The notes under the pieces: model-generated
Told to the model about the DNA's origin: nothing
What the model saw: the letters and a program-made list of their open reading frames with translations, nothing else
Databases searched by the model: none
Part shown: positions 11,238-22,665 of the stretch, in pieces
Layout: each line of letters starts with the position of its first letter
How positions within the stretch are numbered: position 1 is the first letter of the stretch
Source of the DNA: Metallyticus violacea
Lineage: Eukaryota; Arthropoda; Insecta; Mantodea; Metallyticidae
NCBI GenBank assembly: GCA_030762175.1
Contig: CM060842.1
Coordinates: 65,969,001 to 66,033,000 of the forward strand
Reading direction: 5' to 3'
DNA: 64,000 bases
Program-made: the position numbers and the translations under genes

Positions 11238-11870
11238 TGTCATGTAATGGCCAATAGGAGGTTAAGAGTTGAGTCGATTTCTAGAATATTTGAAGAAATA
11301 AAAGTTCGCGGAGGCGGAGCGAATTCACATAATAGATTTTATATCACATATACGAAGTAAATTTTTGGAGGAACATGCAATATCGAGAGACAGAGTAACG
11401 GGACAGTACGAGTGATCACGACATCGAGTAGAAGACCGGGCAGTATGATACAGTGATATTAGTTAGGCAGTCAATAGTTATAGTATATCACACTACAGTT
11501 CAGTGAATCGAAATATGTCTCTCGTTAAATCAATGTTAAAGTTACGACAATCAGATTATTCTTGTGGTAAAGCCCTTATATCGAAGTGATCAGTGTTATA
11601 AGAAAGTGTTACAGTAAAATTATAGGCGACAGTCACACGTGAATTTGTTACGGAGGAGTGTAGTTAAAGTTAAAATTACGTGATAGTGTATTTAAATATT
11701 TGGGTGAAAGCAGTGAACTTTAGACTGAGAGCAACTATACAGTAAATACCAAAACCAGACTTGTCATCATACGACGGACGCCCTGCATGTCCTAAAAACG
11801 TCAATTGTCCAATAAATTAAAACTTCAACTTGACCCTAGAAGTGTATTATTCCAGTGAACGGTCCCCTTT
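11238..11870 (+). mobile_element. possible LTR or retroelement leader
   Basis: This stretch differs from its surroundings. It is rich in AGTGA, CAGT and TTAG words, lacks any long frame, starts with TGTCATGTAATGGCC and holds an AATAAA at about 11812 followed by a CT-rich segment. This is the look of the R-U5 end of an LTR or of the untranslated leader of an LTR retrotransposon. No second copy is present in the window and no primer-binding site or gag could be identified, so an ordinary host 5' UTR or promoter region remains possible. Boundaries are guesses. Confidence 0.3.
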
Positions 11871-12220
11871 CTTCCCTAATGACCCCAAATCATTAAAAAC
11901 AGCCCAAATTCCCCTGAGATTCCTATCCTCTGCTTTGAAAGCAGAGAAATAGGAAACATCGAACTCCAAACTTTAAGAGCCGAGGCAGCTCAAGAAGATT
12001 ATCATCTTATCACATAATTAATTAATAAGCAATTGAAAATATAGACCATTATATTAAATCCCCATAAATATTAAACCCGCACCATTCAAATACCCGTTCC
12101 AAATCCGACGTGCGCTAAATCGCTACTAAATATCTTGTAACACTATTACGCTGTCCTTTCTACAAAATTCTCCACCAGAGCCTAAATATCTCTGCAATAA
12201 ACAGTAATGTGATTCTGGGA

Positions 12221-12266
12221 ACTGGCTATAAAAGGCAGTGGCATGCTATAATTTGTTGCGTCAATG
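12221..12266 (+). promoter_or_regulatory. TATA-like core promoter pattern
   Basis: GGCTATAAAAGGCAG places a strong TATA box at 12227. An initiator-like GCGTCAATG follows about 35 bases downstream, slightly further than usual. It lies downstream of the LTR-like stretch. No open frame of note begins after it, so it may be coincidental in AT-rich DNA. Confidence 0.2.
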
Positions 12267-12269
12267 TGG

Positions 12270-15200
12270 AAGAATTAGTTGTAGCTATGGTAGAGAATAC
12301 TGTGAGTTCACCGAAAACTTAAGGCAATTTTAGACAAATAATCCGATCGCTGTTCAAACAGTACAACATGGTTACTGAGCAGAGAGGTTAAGGGGATTCC
12401 GAATATTATTTGTTTTTTTTCTGAGGTTTCAGTATTGCTGCATACAACCGAAGTTAGCTCATATAAAAGACAATATCATTTAAATACTTTTAGAAAAAAG
12501 TGCAGCAATAAAAATGATAAAACACTAGAAACAGTTAACATTTATGAACCCCGACACCCATTAACTGCTTTTTCTTCTTCTTTGACTGGCTACTCTCCTC
12601 CGGTTTTATAACTTCATCCCTGGGACTTAAAAGTAGGGACATAGCTACAGAAGTGTTAAGGGAAGAGATGCTCCGCTCTTTCAAGGCGAATGCACTTTTT
12701 TATTATTGTTATTGCCGTTGTTTGTTATATAGGGAATCTTAAGTTATATCAATATTTGTCTTTTTTCCCACCGCAAACCGCAAGAGTGTGCCTTATCTTA
12801 AAGATATATCATCTGCTGCCATCAAGGCAAGCGAATATCAACGTGTCATGACATGTTATAGAAGGATCAAGCATCTTTTATGAAGAAAGCTGTGCCCTGC
12901 GATATTCCGGGAATTAGAAACATAACTATCTACCATTAACAACCAACTTGCTTTGTAATGCATTTAAGCATTGTGTTAGGATACCGAACACCAGACCTGG
13001 ACAGAAACATTATGCCATCGTTGAATGTGCGACTTGCCATGGTTCAAAACAAAACCTGATCACGGAAGCTACTCAAGTATCGTTTGACCGGTGCTTTAGT
13101 TGTATTCTGTTTCCTTTGATGTGATATATGATGAAAACCACCTGATTTTAAACATTTTAAACCTCATATCGTCAGTAGTTCAAAAAGGGTTTCAATGTCG
13201 CCACGGATGACACGAACGCATGGTTTGTGGTCGTTATATCGAACAGAATAAAAAAGAAAAAGAAAGCAGGGGACTCTCCACTGAAGTGATATTGCTTCAT
13301 ACATCGAGGAACCTTGTTTACACAAACTGATAGGTTTATATTATTAATTTATGTGCATGTTGCCTACAATATAGGTTTAAATCCAAATTTTCTGAACAAT
13401 TGTTCAATTCTAATCTTTTAATATATTTACTGCAATAATAAATTTGGTCAATATGCTTATTAAAAGTAAATTCATCCATGATATATGAATTTTACGTGTT
13501 TAACTTTGTTTGTTTTAATCCGGAAGTGTGATTTTTTAAATTATACTAAACTGGGCCAGAAATTTATGATTTTTATCTAAATTCCTTTACACACATATTA
13601 ACTCCAATTTTAGATATCTAAAACGGCCAATCTGATTGGTTGTGCTCTGACCTTCGAAACCCAGGATCACCAAATTAAATATAATATCAATCATGTTAAC
13701 GGTTTTAGCGATGAGTTTTAAAACAATACTTAATTAATTTTCGTTAATTTTTCAGCTTACTTCAGAAACAAGTATCAAGACATTCCGTCAATTATGGGTT
13801 TTGGATTCCGCTTTTTTCTACATTATACATTTCAGTACAAAGACTATCCCTGCTTTCTATGCTTCTAATATTGAACTACTCCTTTTATAAACGTAATATA
13901 TCAAGAATATAGCATTTTTGTTACATGTTTATTCATATTTTTTATCTCCTAGTTATTACAAACATATGAACCCACCCTTGAGAAAACTCTGTATACGCCA
14001 TTTACTGCTGCCATTTCATAATACTTTAATATTTCCGCGTCTTTAGCAAGGCTTCTCAAGGGACCGTCATTACTCTGGATGATGCTCTGAAAAGGAACGT
14101 CTTGAAGAAAGGAAGAAAGCGTATTTGAAATTAGACATTGGCGTTAAACCAATAAGCCAGCCATTTCATCCAGGGAAGATTCCCTAATAGAATTGTAGGC
14201 GCAACAGCCTCCTGCCTTTCTTATAAATTAATTATCCTTTTAAGTGATTCCCAGACTCGGGTAAAAATGGTTTAAGTCAAAAATTAAAATTGCTGAATTT
14301 GTTTCCTTGTTGTGCACCAATGACTTCTCAAATAATTATGTTTTTCCCTTAACAATTAATCCTAATTAAAAAAATAGCCAAAAAAGACATTGCTGTTGCA
14401 AAATAATACTCTATTAATATTAATAAAACGTAAAAACAAAATATATAAGCTTTTTATTAGTACGCACGATCTTGTGAAGAACTTTTCTCGTTGTGATATG
14501 TCAACTAGTATGCACAATGGAACGTTCCTTTTGGATCTTAAATATTACATCCCCTTTTCAAAAACTATCTGTGAAGTATCCTTTCGGGATTTAAAGGACT
14601 TATCGGAGTATTATAGATAATCCCTCTCCTAAACTGAAATCTCAACCTCCTTCAATTCAGCGGTGAAAAGTCAACAAATAAGAGCCATATATCGGCAACA
14701 GGAGAGACAGATCTGTATTTTGGAAAACATGTGACAAGTAAATACATTGTAAATACAAAATAAACACAAGTTTATTATTACGTAGGATACAACGGTGTCT
14801 AACTGCAACAGATTGATCAGCCCTGCAGGAAAGTGACTGTTCGCGCCTGCGTGGTAAAGTTCGCTAAGACCGCCAGTTAATTTTATTAACACTGACTGCG
14901 TCACAGGTTCTCAACTTATTAAAAAAAAAAGTGGATCATTTTCGGACAAACTTTATATCCCATAAAATTTACCGAAACAATTTGGCGTAATGTATCAAAT
15001 ACTGTCACAATTGACAATTCAAATTAAAATAGGATAATCAATTTTCTTTCTAAATTGCAAAATGTCAAGTGAATTTTGAAAGCAATGAAATTTGAAAAAC
15101 TTACGTAACTTTGTCTTTAATGCATAAATCAATATTAGAGAAAAACAGTAATAGAAAATATTTGAACGTTTAAAAGATTGTTATAAATATGTTTACTAAA

Positions 15201-17604
15201 TAAGAGGTCAATTTAAAAAAAAAATTCAGTTTCTGTATATGAATGAATCCATCCTTTCATTAAAAAGCTTCTTCCTATAGTCTGTAACTAATACATCATT
15301 ACTTAATATATCAGCCAAAATGATTTTCGCACACCATCGTCACACCTGTTCGTATTAAAACAGCTATATTATATTATGATAACCGTTTTTCAATAGCATA
15401 TCTGTTAACATGAAACAATAGTATATTTAGAACATTTAAAGAGGCACTAAATATCAGGCCTATTTTAGGCATGAAGTACTAATAATTCACAAAATTTTGT
15501 ATTGCAACTATGTGTGCAATTATTAAAGTATTTCATTTTGTTGTTTTTCTATTTAATTTTTCTGACGTGCATGCGTTTATCCTCCCCGCTTACTTCCTCC
15601 TTTCTGGGCAGTTCTTTGGGCTTATTGTGGTATTAGGGTAACCGTTTATAATAATTACCTTCTGCACTAAATCCCTTCTCGTTTGGATTTGTAAATTTGA
15701 AAGTGTTGTATAGTTCAGGATAGTAAATTTTAAGAGCAAAATATTCTTGTTGCTGAGGCTACTTTATCAGTAATTCATTGAGATTTTGTTAATTGCTTTC
15801 ACTAATATCTTTATGATCAGTAAAAACTAAACCTCTTTTATGGTTGATAAATGTTGTATTATGGTTCTTTTATATTTGCGCCATTTCCCCCCTTTTGTTC
15901 CTATGCAACTTATTTAAGATATATATATTCTGAGTTCATCGCCTTACCAGTAGTTCTGTCAGGTTGGCATTAGTTGCCGCCAGCTCTCAGTTGCTTTGTT
16001 TGCTTCCTTTTTTACACTGTGGAAGAGCCTAACAGAGAGACAGAGAGAGAGACAGAGAGAGAGTGATCTAAGTAACACATGCAGGAAGACACAATGAAAA
16101 AAAAAAAAGATTAAATATTTCGCATCTGTTAAGCTCTTCCTCAGATGGAAGATTTTAGAAACAATGAAAAAACTATTTCTTTCAATTACCCTGCTACTCT
16201 ATTTGTTTTATACAGAACATTCATTTTTTTGTAATTAAACTGCTTTCCAAATTAAAAAACTAAAAAAATAATAACATGCATATGTTATTATGACAAAATA
16301 TTGCCCACATAATAACGTAAGTTTCTGTGTAAAAAACAAATGAAAATTCTGTACCAAACAAGAAAGCTACAGATTGATAAAAACGAAGGTGCTATAGCAG
16401 AAAATGTAAAATAATTCATACGTTCTAATTTAAAATTTTCTTTGATGACGCTATAGATCATGCATGGAAATGGGATATATGACAATAAAATCAGCTTAAG
16501 ATAACTGGATTTGTGTCAGAAAAATTCAGTTTTATTTAAAAAGGGCAAATATGCTTTTTATATGTTTAAATGATCGAAACAGAAACCTGGCTTTCTCCAG
16601 TACATTCAAATACCCTATAAGTTTTGGCTAAGAAAGAAAACAGAATTAAGAACACAAAATACAAATGGAATAAACGAGATTGTGATTTTCAACACAGACT
16701 TGTATATCCTGAAGCAATTTAGCAGTATTTACATTCTATAAGAAGTTTGCCCCTCAATCCTTTTGAAGCTATGAAGAAGAGGAATTTTAAATACTGTACA
16801 TAGGCAAAAGAGGACAGAGGAGACATGTGTAGAGGACAAATGTCCCTGAATATCATAATGACTACACCTTAAGAGTGAATCAAGCACGTGCAATGGATGA
16901 CGACTTCGCCTTCAGGTATATATCACATATGTACTCTTCTAAACAGAGCCAAGGTACTTACTGCCTGGCAGATTCTACGCATTTGTCTGCGACTGTTTTG
17001 TGTAAGCATTTAGGCAAGTGGTGGGACTGTTTGTGTTATCTGTCAGCTCAACTAAGGCCGCGGTGCATAAACATAGGGATTCTAGCGGGTTCTTGCAAGA
17101 AGTGCCTCTTTTAGCACCGCCCGTTTTCTTTCTGCCAAATCGCCATAGAGCATTTGAACAAGTGCATCCGGCGTACCACATAAGCGGCTTGTCAATCCGA
17201 ACAATTTCCCAGAAAGTAAAATATCACCTAAACTTCTGTTTCTATTATTAATTGTTGGAGATCAATAATAAAACTAAACATAGGAAGTGTTCGTAATCTT
17301 TTCCCTTTTATTTTACTGGTAGGGAAATGCATTTTATCGAATATTGTGCTGTTCACCGAAATCAACATTAACAGATGCATAATTCTAGAACATTCCCTTC
17401 AAATATATAGCACACACAAGAAAAGATTATGGCAGCAATAAATTCGCATAACATGTTTTGTTACAAAGGGCGAACGAGAAGCGATGTCTACAGCTTTATA
17501 ACTTCACAAAAATGAAGATGTTTGGATAAACAAATGGCAAAATTCGAATAGGTCAAAAGTCAGTGGTGGCGTAATGTACCCTTGATGTAATAAGTTGGAC
17601 TGCT
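12270..17604. other. long AT-rich gene desert
   Basis: I see no recognisable protein, RNA gene or dispersed repeat in this 5.3-kb span. It contains a short GA-rich tract at about 16027-16063 and several A-rich and T-rich runs. The frames at 14390-14620 and 16875-17114 show no domain that I can recognise. Confidence 0.5.
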
Positions 17605-17641
17605 ATGTGTGTGTGTGTGCGTGTGTGTGTATGTGTGTGTT
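17605..17641. repeat. (TG)n microsatellite, imperfect
   Basis: A TG run interrupted by single C and A changes. Confidence 0.9.
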
Positions 17642-17912
17642 TAAAATATTAAAAAACAAAACCGAAATATTCGAGACATACAATATTAAATAATGCAATC
17701 AGTAAGTACATATTTTTGTAATTTATTTTATATTTTAAATTTAAAACAGAAACAAATGTGATTTATATGTTAAATGTTTCCTGTTTACAAAATACAACTA
17801 ACAAACCTTAAACTTTTTCAATAATCTTGCCTGTTAATTTTCAAGGTTGAAAATAATGGCTCTACGCAGATGATGTTATTAGGAAAAATGCTAATGCAAA
17901 TTTATGTGAATA

Positions 17913-19217
17913 CGAGGTCTCTTCAAAAAGTATCGCGAATTTTGAATTTCAGCGGGCTACGTATATTCGATTTTCGATTGTTTTGTGGCGTTATGTTGGT
18001 ACTCATGTCCCTAATTTATGTTGACAAGCTCGGCCATTTTGAATGTTCAGTTAATTGTTGACAGCTATTGCTTGGACGTGTTTTGGCTCGTCATCGATTT
18101 TTGCTTATTCCAAAAAATGGAACAAAGAATCTGTATCAAATTTTGTATGAAAAACAAAATTAAGTGCGCGGATGCATTCCGAATGTTGACTGTGGCATAT
18201 GGTGAAGCTACCTTGGGCCAAAGCAACGTTTATCGGTGGTACAAAATGTTCTCAGAGGATCGAGAAGATGTGAACGACGCCCGAGTTCGTTAACAACAGA
18301 CGAAAACATTGAAGAAGTGAAGTAAATAGTATTGGCCAATCTTGAATCACCGTTAGAGAAGTTGCTGAGGACCTAAACATATCGATTGGCTCGATTTTTA
18401 CCAATGATTTGGGCATGAGACGGGTCGCCGCAAAATTCGTACCAAAGTTGATCAATTTCGACCAAAAACACCATCGCATTAACGTTGCTAAGGAGCTGTT
18501 GAACTTTGTCCGCAGCGATTCAAATTTGCTCCAGAGGGTCATAACTGGTGACGAATCATGGGTTTATGGTTATGACGTGGAAACTAAAGCTCACTCATCC
18601 CAATGGATGCTGCCACACGAGCCAAGACCGAAAAAAGCGCGCCAAGTTCGGTCGAATGTGAAGGTTTTGCTTACAGTTTTCTTATATTGCAGGGGCGTGA
18701 TGCATCATGAGTTCTTGCCACAGGGTAGAACGGTCAATAAGGAATATTACCTGCAAGTTATGCGCAATTTGCGCGAAGCAATCCGCCAGAAACGCCCGGA
18801 TTTGTGGAAGAACAAAAATTGGATTTTGCACCATGATAATGCCCCTGCTCACACATCGTTGCTTGTGCGCGAATTTTTGGGCAAAAACAACATACTTACG
18901 ATGCCGCAGTCACCGTACTCCCCAGACCTGGCCCCCTGTGACTTTTTTTTTGTTCCCAAAACTTAAGAGGCCCATGAAAGGACGACGCTACGCCACGATT
19001 GAGAACATAAAGACGGCATCGAAGGAGGAGCTGAACAAGATCACAAAAAAAAAAAAAAACGATTTTTTAAAGTGCTTCGAGGATTGGAAAAAACGTTGGC
19101 ACAAGTGTATAATATCTGGTGGGGATTACTTTGAAGGGAACAAAATAGATATTCGTGAATAAATAAATACTTTTTGAAAAAAACACAAAATTCGCGATAC
19201 TTTTTGAACAGAACTGG
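17913..19217 (+). mobile_element. mariner transposon, full-length but defective
   Basis: The element is 1,305 bp, the normal mariner size. Its 32-bp terminal inverted repeats lie at 17913-17944 and 19186-19217 and differ at three positions. They share the core TTCAAAAAGTATCGCGAATT. A TA dinucleotide flanks each end (17911-17912 and 19218-19219), the target duplication made by all mariner transposases. The interior carries a broken transposase gene, described separately. The nearly matching ends suggest that the copy is younger than the other mariner relics in the window. If a matching transposase were supplied from elsewhere the ends might still be recognised, but that is inference. Confidence 0.95.
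18117..19162 (+). pseudogene. mariner transposase (frameshifted)
   Basis: The start ATG at 18117 opens MEQRICIKFCMKNKIKCADA, the first helix-turn-helix, which runs to YRWYKMFSEDRED. A stop follows at 18291 after a frameshift, and the linker is spread over two other frames (TTDENIEEVK, then ITVREVAEDLNISIG for the second HTH). From 18409 a 185-residue frame carries the catalytic core: TGDESWVYGYD (first Asp), HHDNAPAHTS (second Asp) and YSPDLAPCDFF (third Asp), so the DD34D triad of mariners is intact. A T9 run at about 18943 breaks the frame just after the third Asp. The C-terminus resumes as KRPMKGRRYATIENIKTA and ends at the TAA at 19160-19162. An A14 run near 19046 adds extra lysines. No functional protein can come from this copy. 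The motifs recall the irritans or vertumnana-type mariners, but I cannot place it firmly. Confidence 0.92.
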
Positions 19218-19289
19218 TACATTAAGTGTGTTAGCTACCTAATTGACATTAATGCCTTTCACTTTAATCACCACATATCAATTGTTTTT

Positions 19290-19640
19290 AGTGCCATATA
19301 GCGTTGCTGATTGTTTCTGGGCAGACCCAGGTTCGATTCCCGGTGCGTACTTAGGAATCATTTTCTATGTTAGGGTGGTCTGAAATGGGGTTCACTCGCC
19401 TCGTGAGTATCGTTGGGAAGCTATCTGATGGAGAGGTGACGTTCTTCGATCACGAAAGCCGCGAAATAGACGACCTGCGGGGTACAGGCATACTGATCAC
19501 ATGCCCCGCTCCCCCTTGCAATACTGCCCTCCATCAATGAAGTCATAAGACGGAGGTCGCCGTGGCAGGCCATGTCTCACCCCGGGCGGTAGCGCCAAAT
19601 GAGAAGAGGAAGTTTCACAAGTGAGTTCTTTTGTTGGTAC
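19290..19640 (+). mobile_element. possible tRNA-headed SINE with long GC-rich body
   Basis: CCAGGTTCGATTCCCGG at about 19328-19344 is an excellent B box inside a stem that can pair as a T-arm. The A box upstream is poor (GCGTTGCTGATTG), so the head may be truncated. A body of about 290 bases with much higher GC than its surroundings follows. The order GAAGCTATCTGATGGAGAGG, then GAAAGCCGCGAAATAGACG, then a CATGCCCCGC block reminds me of SINEs described from locusts and relatives, from memory only. It is the only copy in the window. Confidence 0.45.
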
Positions 19641-20280
19641 AAATATCTTGTCGTAAATTCTATAGATACACACAAACCCTCTTGTTTTTATATTACGTCT
19701 GAAAGCTTCCCAACATTAATTTTTACATATAGCTTACTTTTTCTCACGACAAACTAATATGAAATTTAAATTATGGGAAAATGCATTCAGTTCTAAATAC
19801 GTTTAAACCTATACGTGATTCAAAAGAACCGTTTGAGTTGACACACAGAAAGCCTTATTTAATAGGCAGGATGATATAAAAAATAGGAATGCGACTTATG
19901 TTCATGCTAGGTAGAAAGAGTTTGACGCTTATGAGGGGACTTGTGCCCCTTGAAATCCTCATACTAGAAGCATCAGTGGAACTTGCACTAAATATATTAA
20001 TAATTCAATGATATTTTAATGAATTATAATTATACGTAGTCTTTTTAAAAATAGAAGATATGCAAATTTGACGGTTTCGCCAGGGAAATCTTGAAAATAT
20101 GCTAAAAGGACTCTTTATGTTCATTATCACTAAAGTTCAAAACATAAAACGATTTTGCATGACTTTCAATGATCCGATATAAATATCATTTGCATATGAA
20201 TCCTTGCCTTAATGGTAACTTTATGGAAGAATTAGTCAATAAAGAATGAGAATGATTTGCGTTTCTCATCATACACGGTA
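19641..20280. other. AT-rich DNA between two mariner copies
   Basis: Nothing recognisable was seen. Confidence 0.5.
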
Positions 20281-20289
20281 GTGAAACAA

Positions 20290-21330
20290 TGTTTCAAAAG
20301 AAGAACAGATTTCACGTGGATGGTGGAAAAATGGAAAGCCGTATGTGCATGCGTCTCATTACAGGACGCCAACAAAATAGCGAGCGTTTGTCAGTCGGCT
20401 GCCTGAAATGGATTCGCTTGGTAAGGAGCAGTATGAAATGTTGCTTCTGTCTGCAGAAATCCGTAATGAAAGCGTTCGCAATATTACAGCAAGCACATGG
20501 CGATGATGCTTTGCCACAATCAACCACATTTCGCTGGTTCAAAAAATTTAAGGAGGGACGTGTTTCAACAACAAAGCAGGGCGGTCCAGGTGAACGAAAC
20601 CCGATTAACCCAGCTCCCTCGTTGTTCGGGTAGATCGATAACAACTATGGATAGATTAGTACACATGTTGCAGATTTCTCAAGGTAGGTCGCTTGCATAT
20701 GAGAAGCGTCTGCGCCAGAACGGTGCCGATATTGCTGACGCCTGAAAAAAAGATAGTGGAGTGGACCTGTGTCGGGAGCTGCAGCGTCTGATGGCGGGGC
20801 ATGGCAGGCATACCCGAATCCTTCATTACACGTTTGGCTTCCCGAAAGCAAACAGGAGAGCTCAGCCTGCAAATCGTCTGATTCTCCGACATCAAAGAAA
20901 TGGCCCTTCATTGATCGGCAGGAAAGATTATGATGATTGTATTTTTAAACTGTCAAGGAATGATCGTAAAGTCACCCCTCAAAAATTTGTGAATGGAGAT
21001 TATTACAACACTGTTTTGAGCAACACGTTAGACGAAAATGCTCTGAGCTGCATGCCTCTGGTTGGCGCTCTCACGTTTGCTACATTGGCAAGAAAAAGCA
21101 TTGAGTGTCTGCTACACAAACTACGCAGCTTGGACCTAGCTTCATCTGTTCCCTCGTCTAAAAAACGGGGCCAGCGTTTTGGTTCATCAATAGCTGTCGT
21201 AAAGAAGTTCAAAGCAATTCTGAAGACGATGTCAAAAATGCTTTCCAGCACATCTTCCAGGACTGGTGTACAACTCAATGGGAACTGCTTCGAAAAAGAT
21301 CACACTAATCCTGGTCCTGTCTCATGTATT
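20290..21330 (+). pseudogene. second mariner transposase copy, heavily frameshifted
   Basis: Pieces in changing frames follow the full mariner order. At 20458-20590 the first HTH reads FAILQQAHGDDALPQSTTFR, then WFKKFKEGR. At 20630-20742 the second HTH reads DRLVHMLQISQGRSL and the frame ends at RLRQNGADIADA. At about 20837-20900 come PESKQESSACKSSDSPTSKK and then GKIMMIVFLNCQGM, the segment after the first catalytic Asp. At 20991 VNGDYYNTVLSN matches the block before the second Asp. At 21128 the sequence SLDLASS sits where the third catalytic motif YSPDLAP is expected. At 21240 one frame gives NAFQHIFQDWCTTQWELLRK, the C-terminus, before a stop. The second Asp motif is deleted or unrecognisable. 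The 191-residue open frame at 20761-21336 is mostly out of frame and is not a real protein. No terminal repeats were found. It is older than the copy at 17913. Confidence 0.75.
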
Positions 21331-21844
21331 TCGTAAGTAAAAAAATAACTTCCAGTCTTTATTCATTAGCATCGTAACTCATGAACCTTGAAGCCATACA
21401 TGCTAGTACCATCCGTTTAACACACACAAAAGCAGTGGCATTTGGTATGAGGAAACTAGATAAAGGCCTTGTTTGTATTCTTTTGTACCTTCTGCCACTT
21501 CTCTACGGCCCTTTCCATGACCTCATTAATTTGAAATCCGTGTCTCCAATAATCTTTTTGGCGCCTATGCTCCTTGCCATGAATTAATGTACCCTTGCAA
21601 TATTCCTCTGCTTCTGGAGTTAAAAGTCCACTTTCGGTAACGTTGGTGGCACTCAATAAAGCTGGATTCAACTAGGGCGCATTTGTTTCCTTCGTTACGT
21701 TTCAAATGCATGTCGTGCCTGTCACATATTTCTTACATGGTTCCCTGTTGGATGTAATGCTCCTTTTCCCCACTTGATTTTTAGCTGCAATTGTATCTCC
21801 AGCGAAATACATCACACAGGGATCAAACTCAAGAGAAGAGGGGC
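21331..21844. other. intergenic DNA
   Basis: A 71-residue minus-strand frame (21456-21671, with TPEAEEYCKGTLIHG) has plausible protein composition, but I do not recognise it. Nothing else was seen. Confidence 0.4.
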
Positions 21845-22400
21845 TCGCTTGATTTAGATTAGGCGCATGGCAAGTAACAGACAGAGATGGTGAGAGAATC
21901 TGCCCTTTATGTGCGGAGGAAGAATCTGAGGGACATATTCTGGCGTACTGCAAGGGGACGGAAGTACTGGACAGGGCAGTGGCAGTGCTGAACTTTGTTG
22001 GCAGAAAGGAAGGGGGAGGAGGTAGTAGGTAATTTTTTTAACAAAGCAAGACAGCTCAGTTCAGAAAAGGCAGACAACCGGAAAGGGTGGATGGCAAGGA
22101 AACATTAGTCACACTATTTTGGATATATAAGAGTATATATCTGTGTTGTGAGAGTTTAAGTTATTTATTTTTTGCTGCTTTCTTTTCTTATTTTACTTAT
22201 ACATTAAAACATTTTTCTACTTCTTCCGTTTTTCATTCATTCATTTATTTATTTTGTTTCAAATATGTGTGCGTATATTGTTTATATCTTAATAGTTATA
22301 TATCGGTTTATTCAATTTCAATATTTCTAAATGTATTGCAAAAGCCTGTAGGGTGCTAGGACCCATGCAATATGAATGAGCCATATTTGCAAATATATTT
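21845..22400 (+). mobile_element. LINE 3' end, copy B
   Basis: One frame from about 21866 reads GAWQVTDRDGERICPLCAEE and then EGHILAYCKGTEVLDR. This CPLC...H...C knuckle is typical of LINE C-termini. The frame stays open to about 22030 through GRKEGGGG. A long AT-rich 3' region follows and contains AGGACCCATGCAATATG at about 22360, which resembles the GGACCCATGCGATGG in the tail of copy A, so the two may share a 3' end. The reverse transcriptase is absent. The coding match between copies A and B is weaker than that between A and C, so B may come from a related lineage. Confidence 0.55.
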
Positions 22401-22599
22401 TGTAAGTACCCCACCACTACCTGTACTGTACTCATAATAGTGAAAATACCACATTTACACCTGCCTAGAACTAACTGGATCAAGTAATGTATTGTATTGT
22501 ACTTAAACCAAAAAGTTACACCTACCAAGCGTTGGAAATAAACTGTAAAATAGAAAGAATTCATAAATTCGAAAAAAATGAAAATTAATAGGAGTAAAC

Positions 22600-22665
22600 A
22601 GATGAAGAGGGGATCGAACCTATGACATCTTGCACTGTTGATCCGTGTAATATAGCTGGAACTTA
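22600..22665 (-). repeat. tRNA-like fragment
   Basis: On the minus strand CATAGGTTCGATCCCCTC contains a perfect B box (GGTTCGATCCC). The A-box region is weak and no body shared with other repeats is visible. It may be a relic SINE head or a tRNA pseudogene. Confidence 0.3.

Noticed and set aside
20761..21336. 191-residue open frame, the longest in the window
   Set aside because: It is mostly an out-of-frame reading of the decayed mariner copy. True transposase motifs appear in neighbouring frames.
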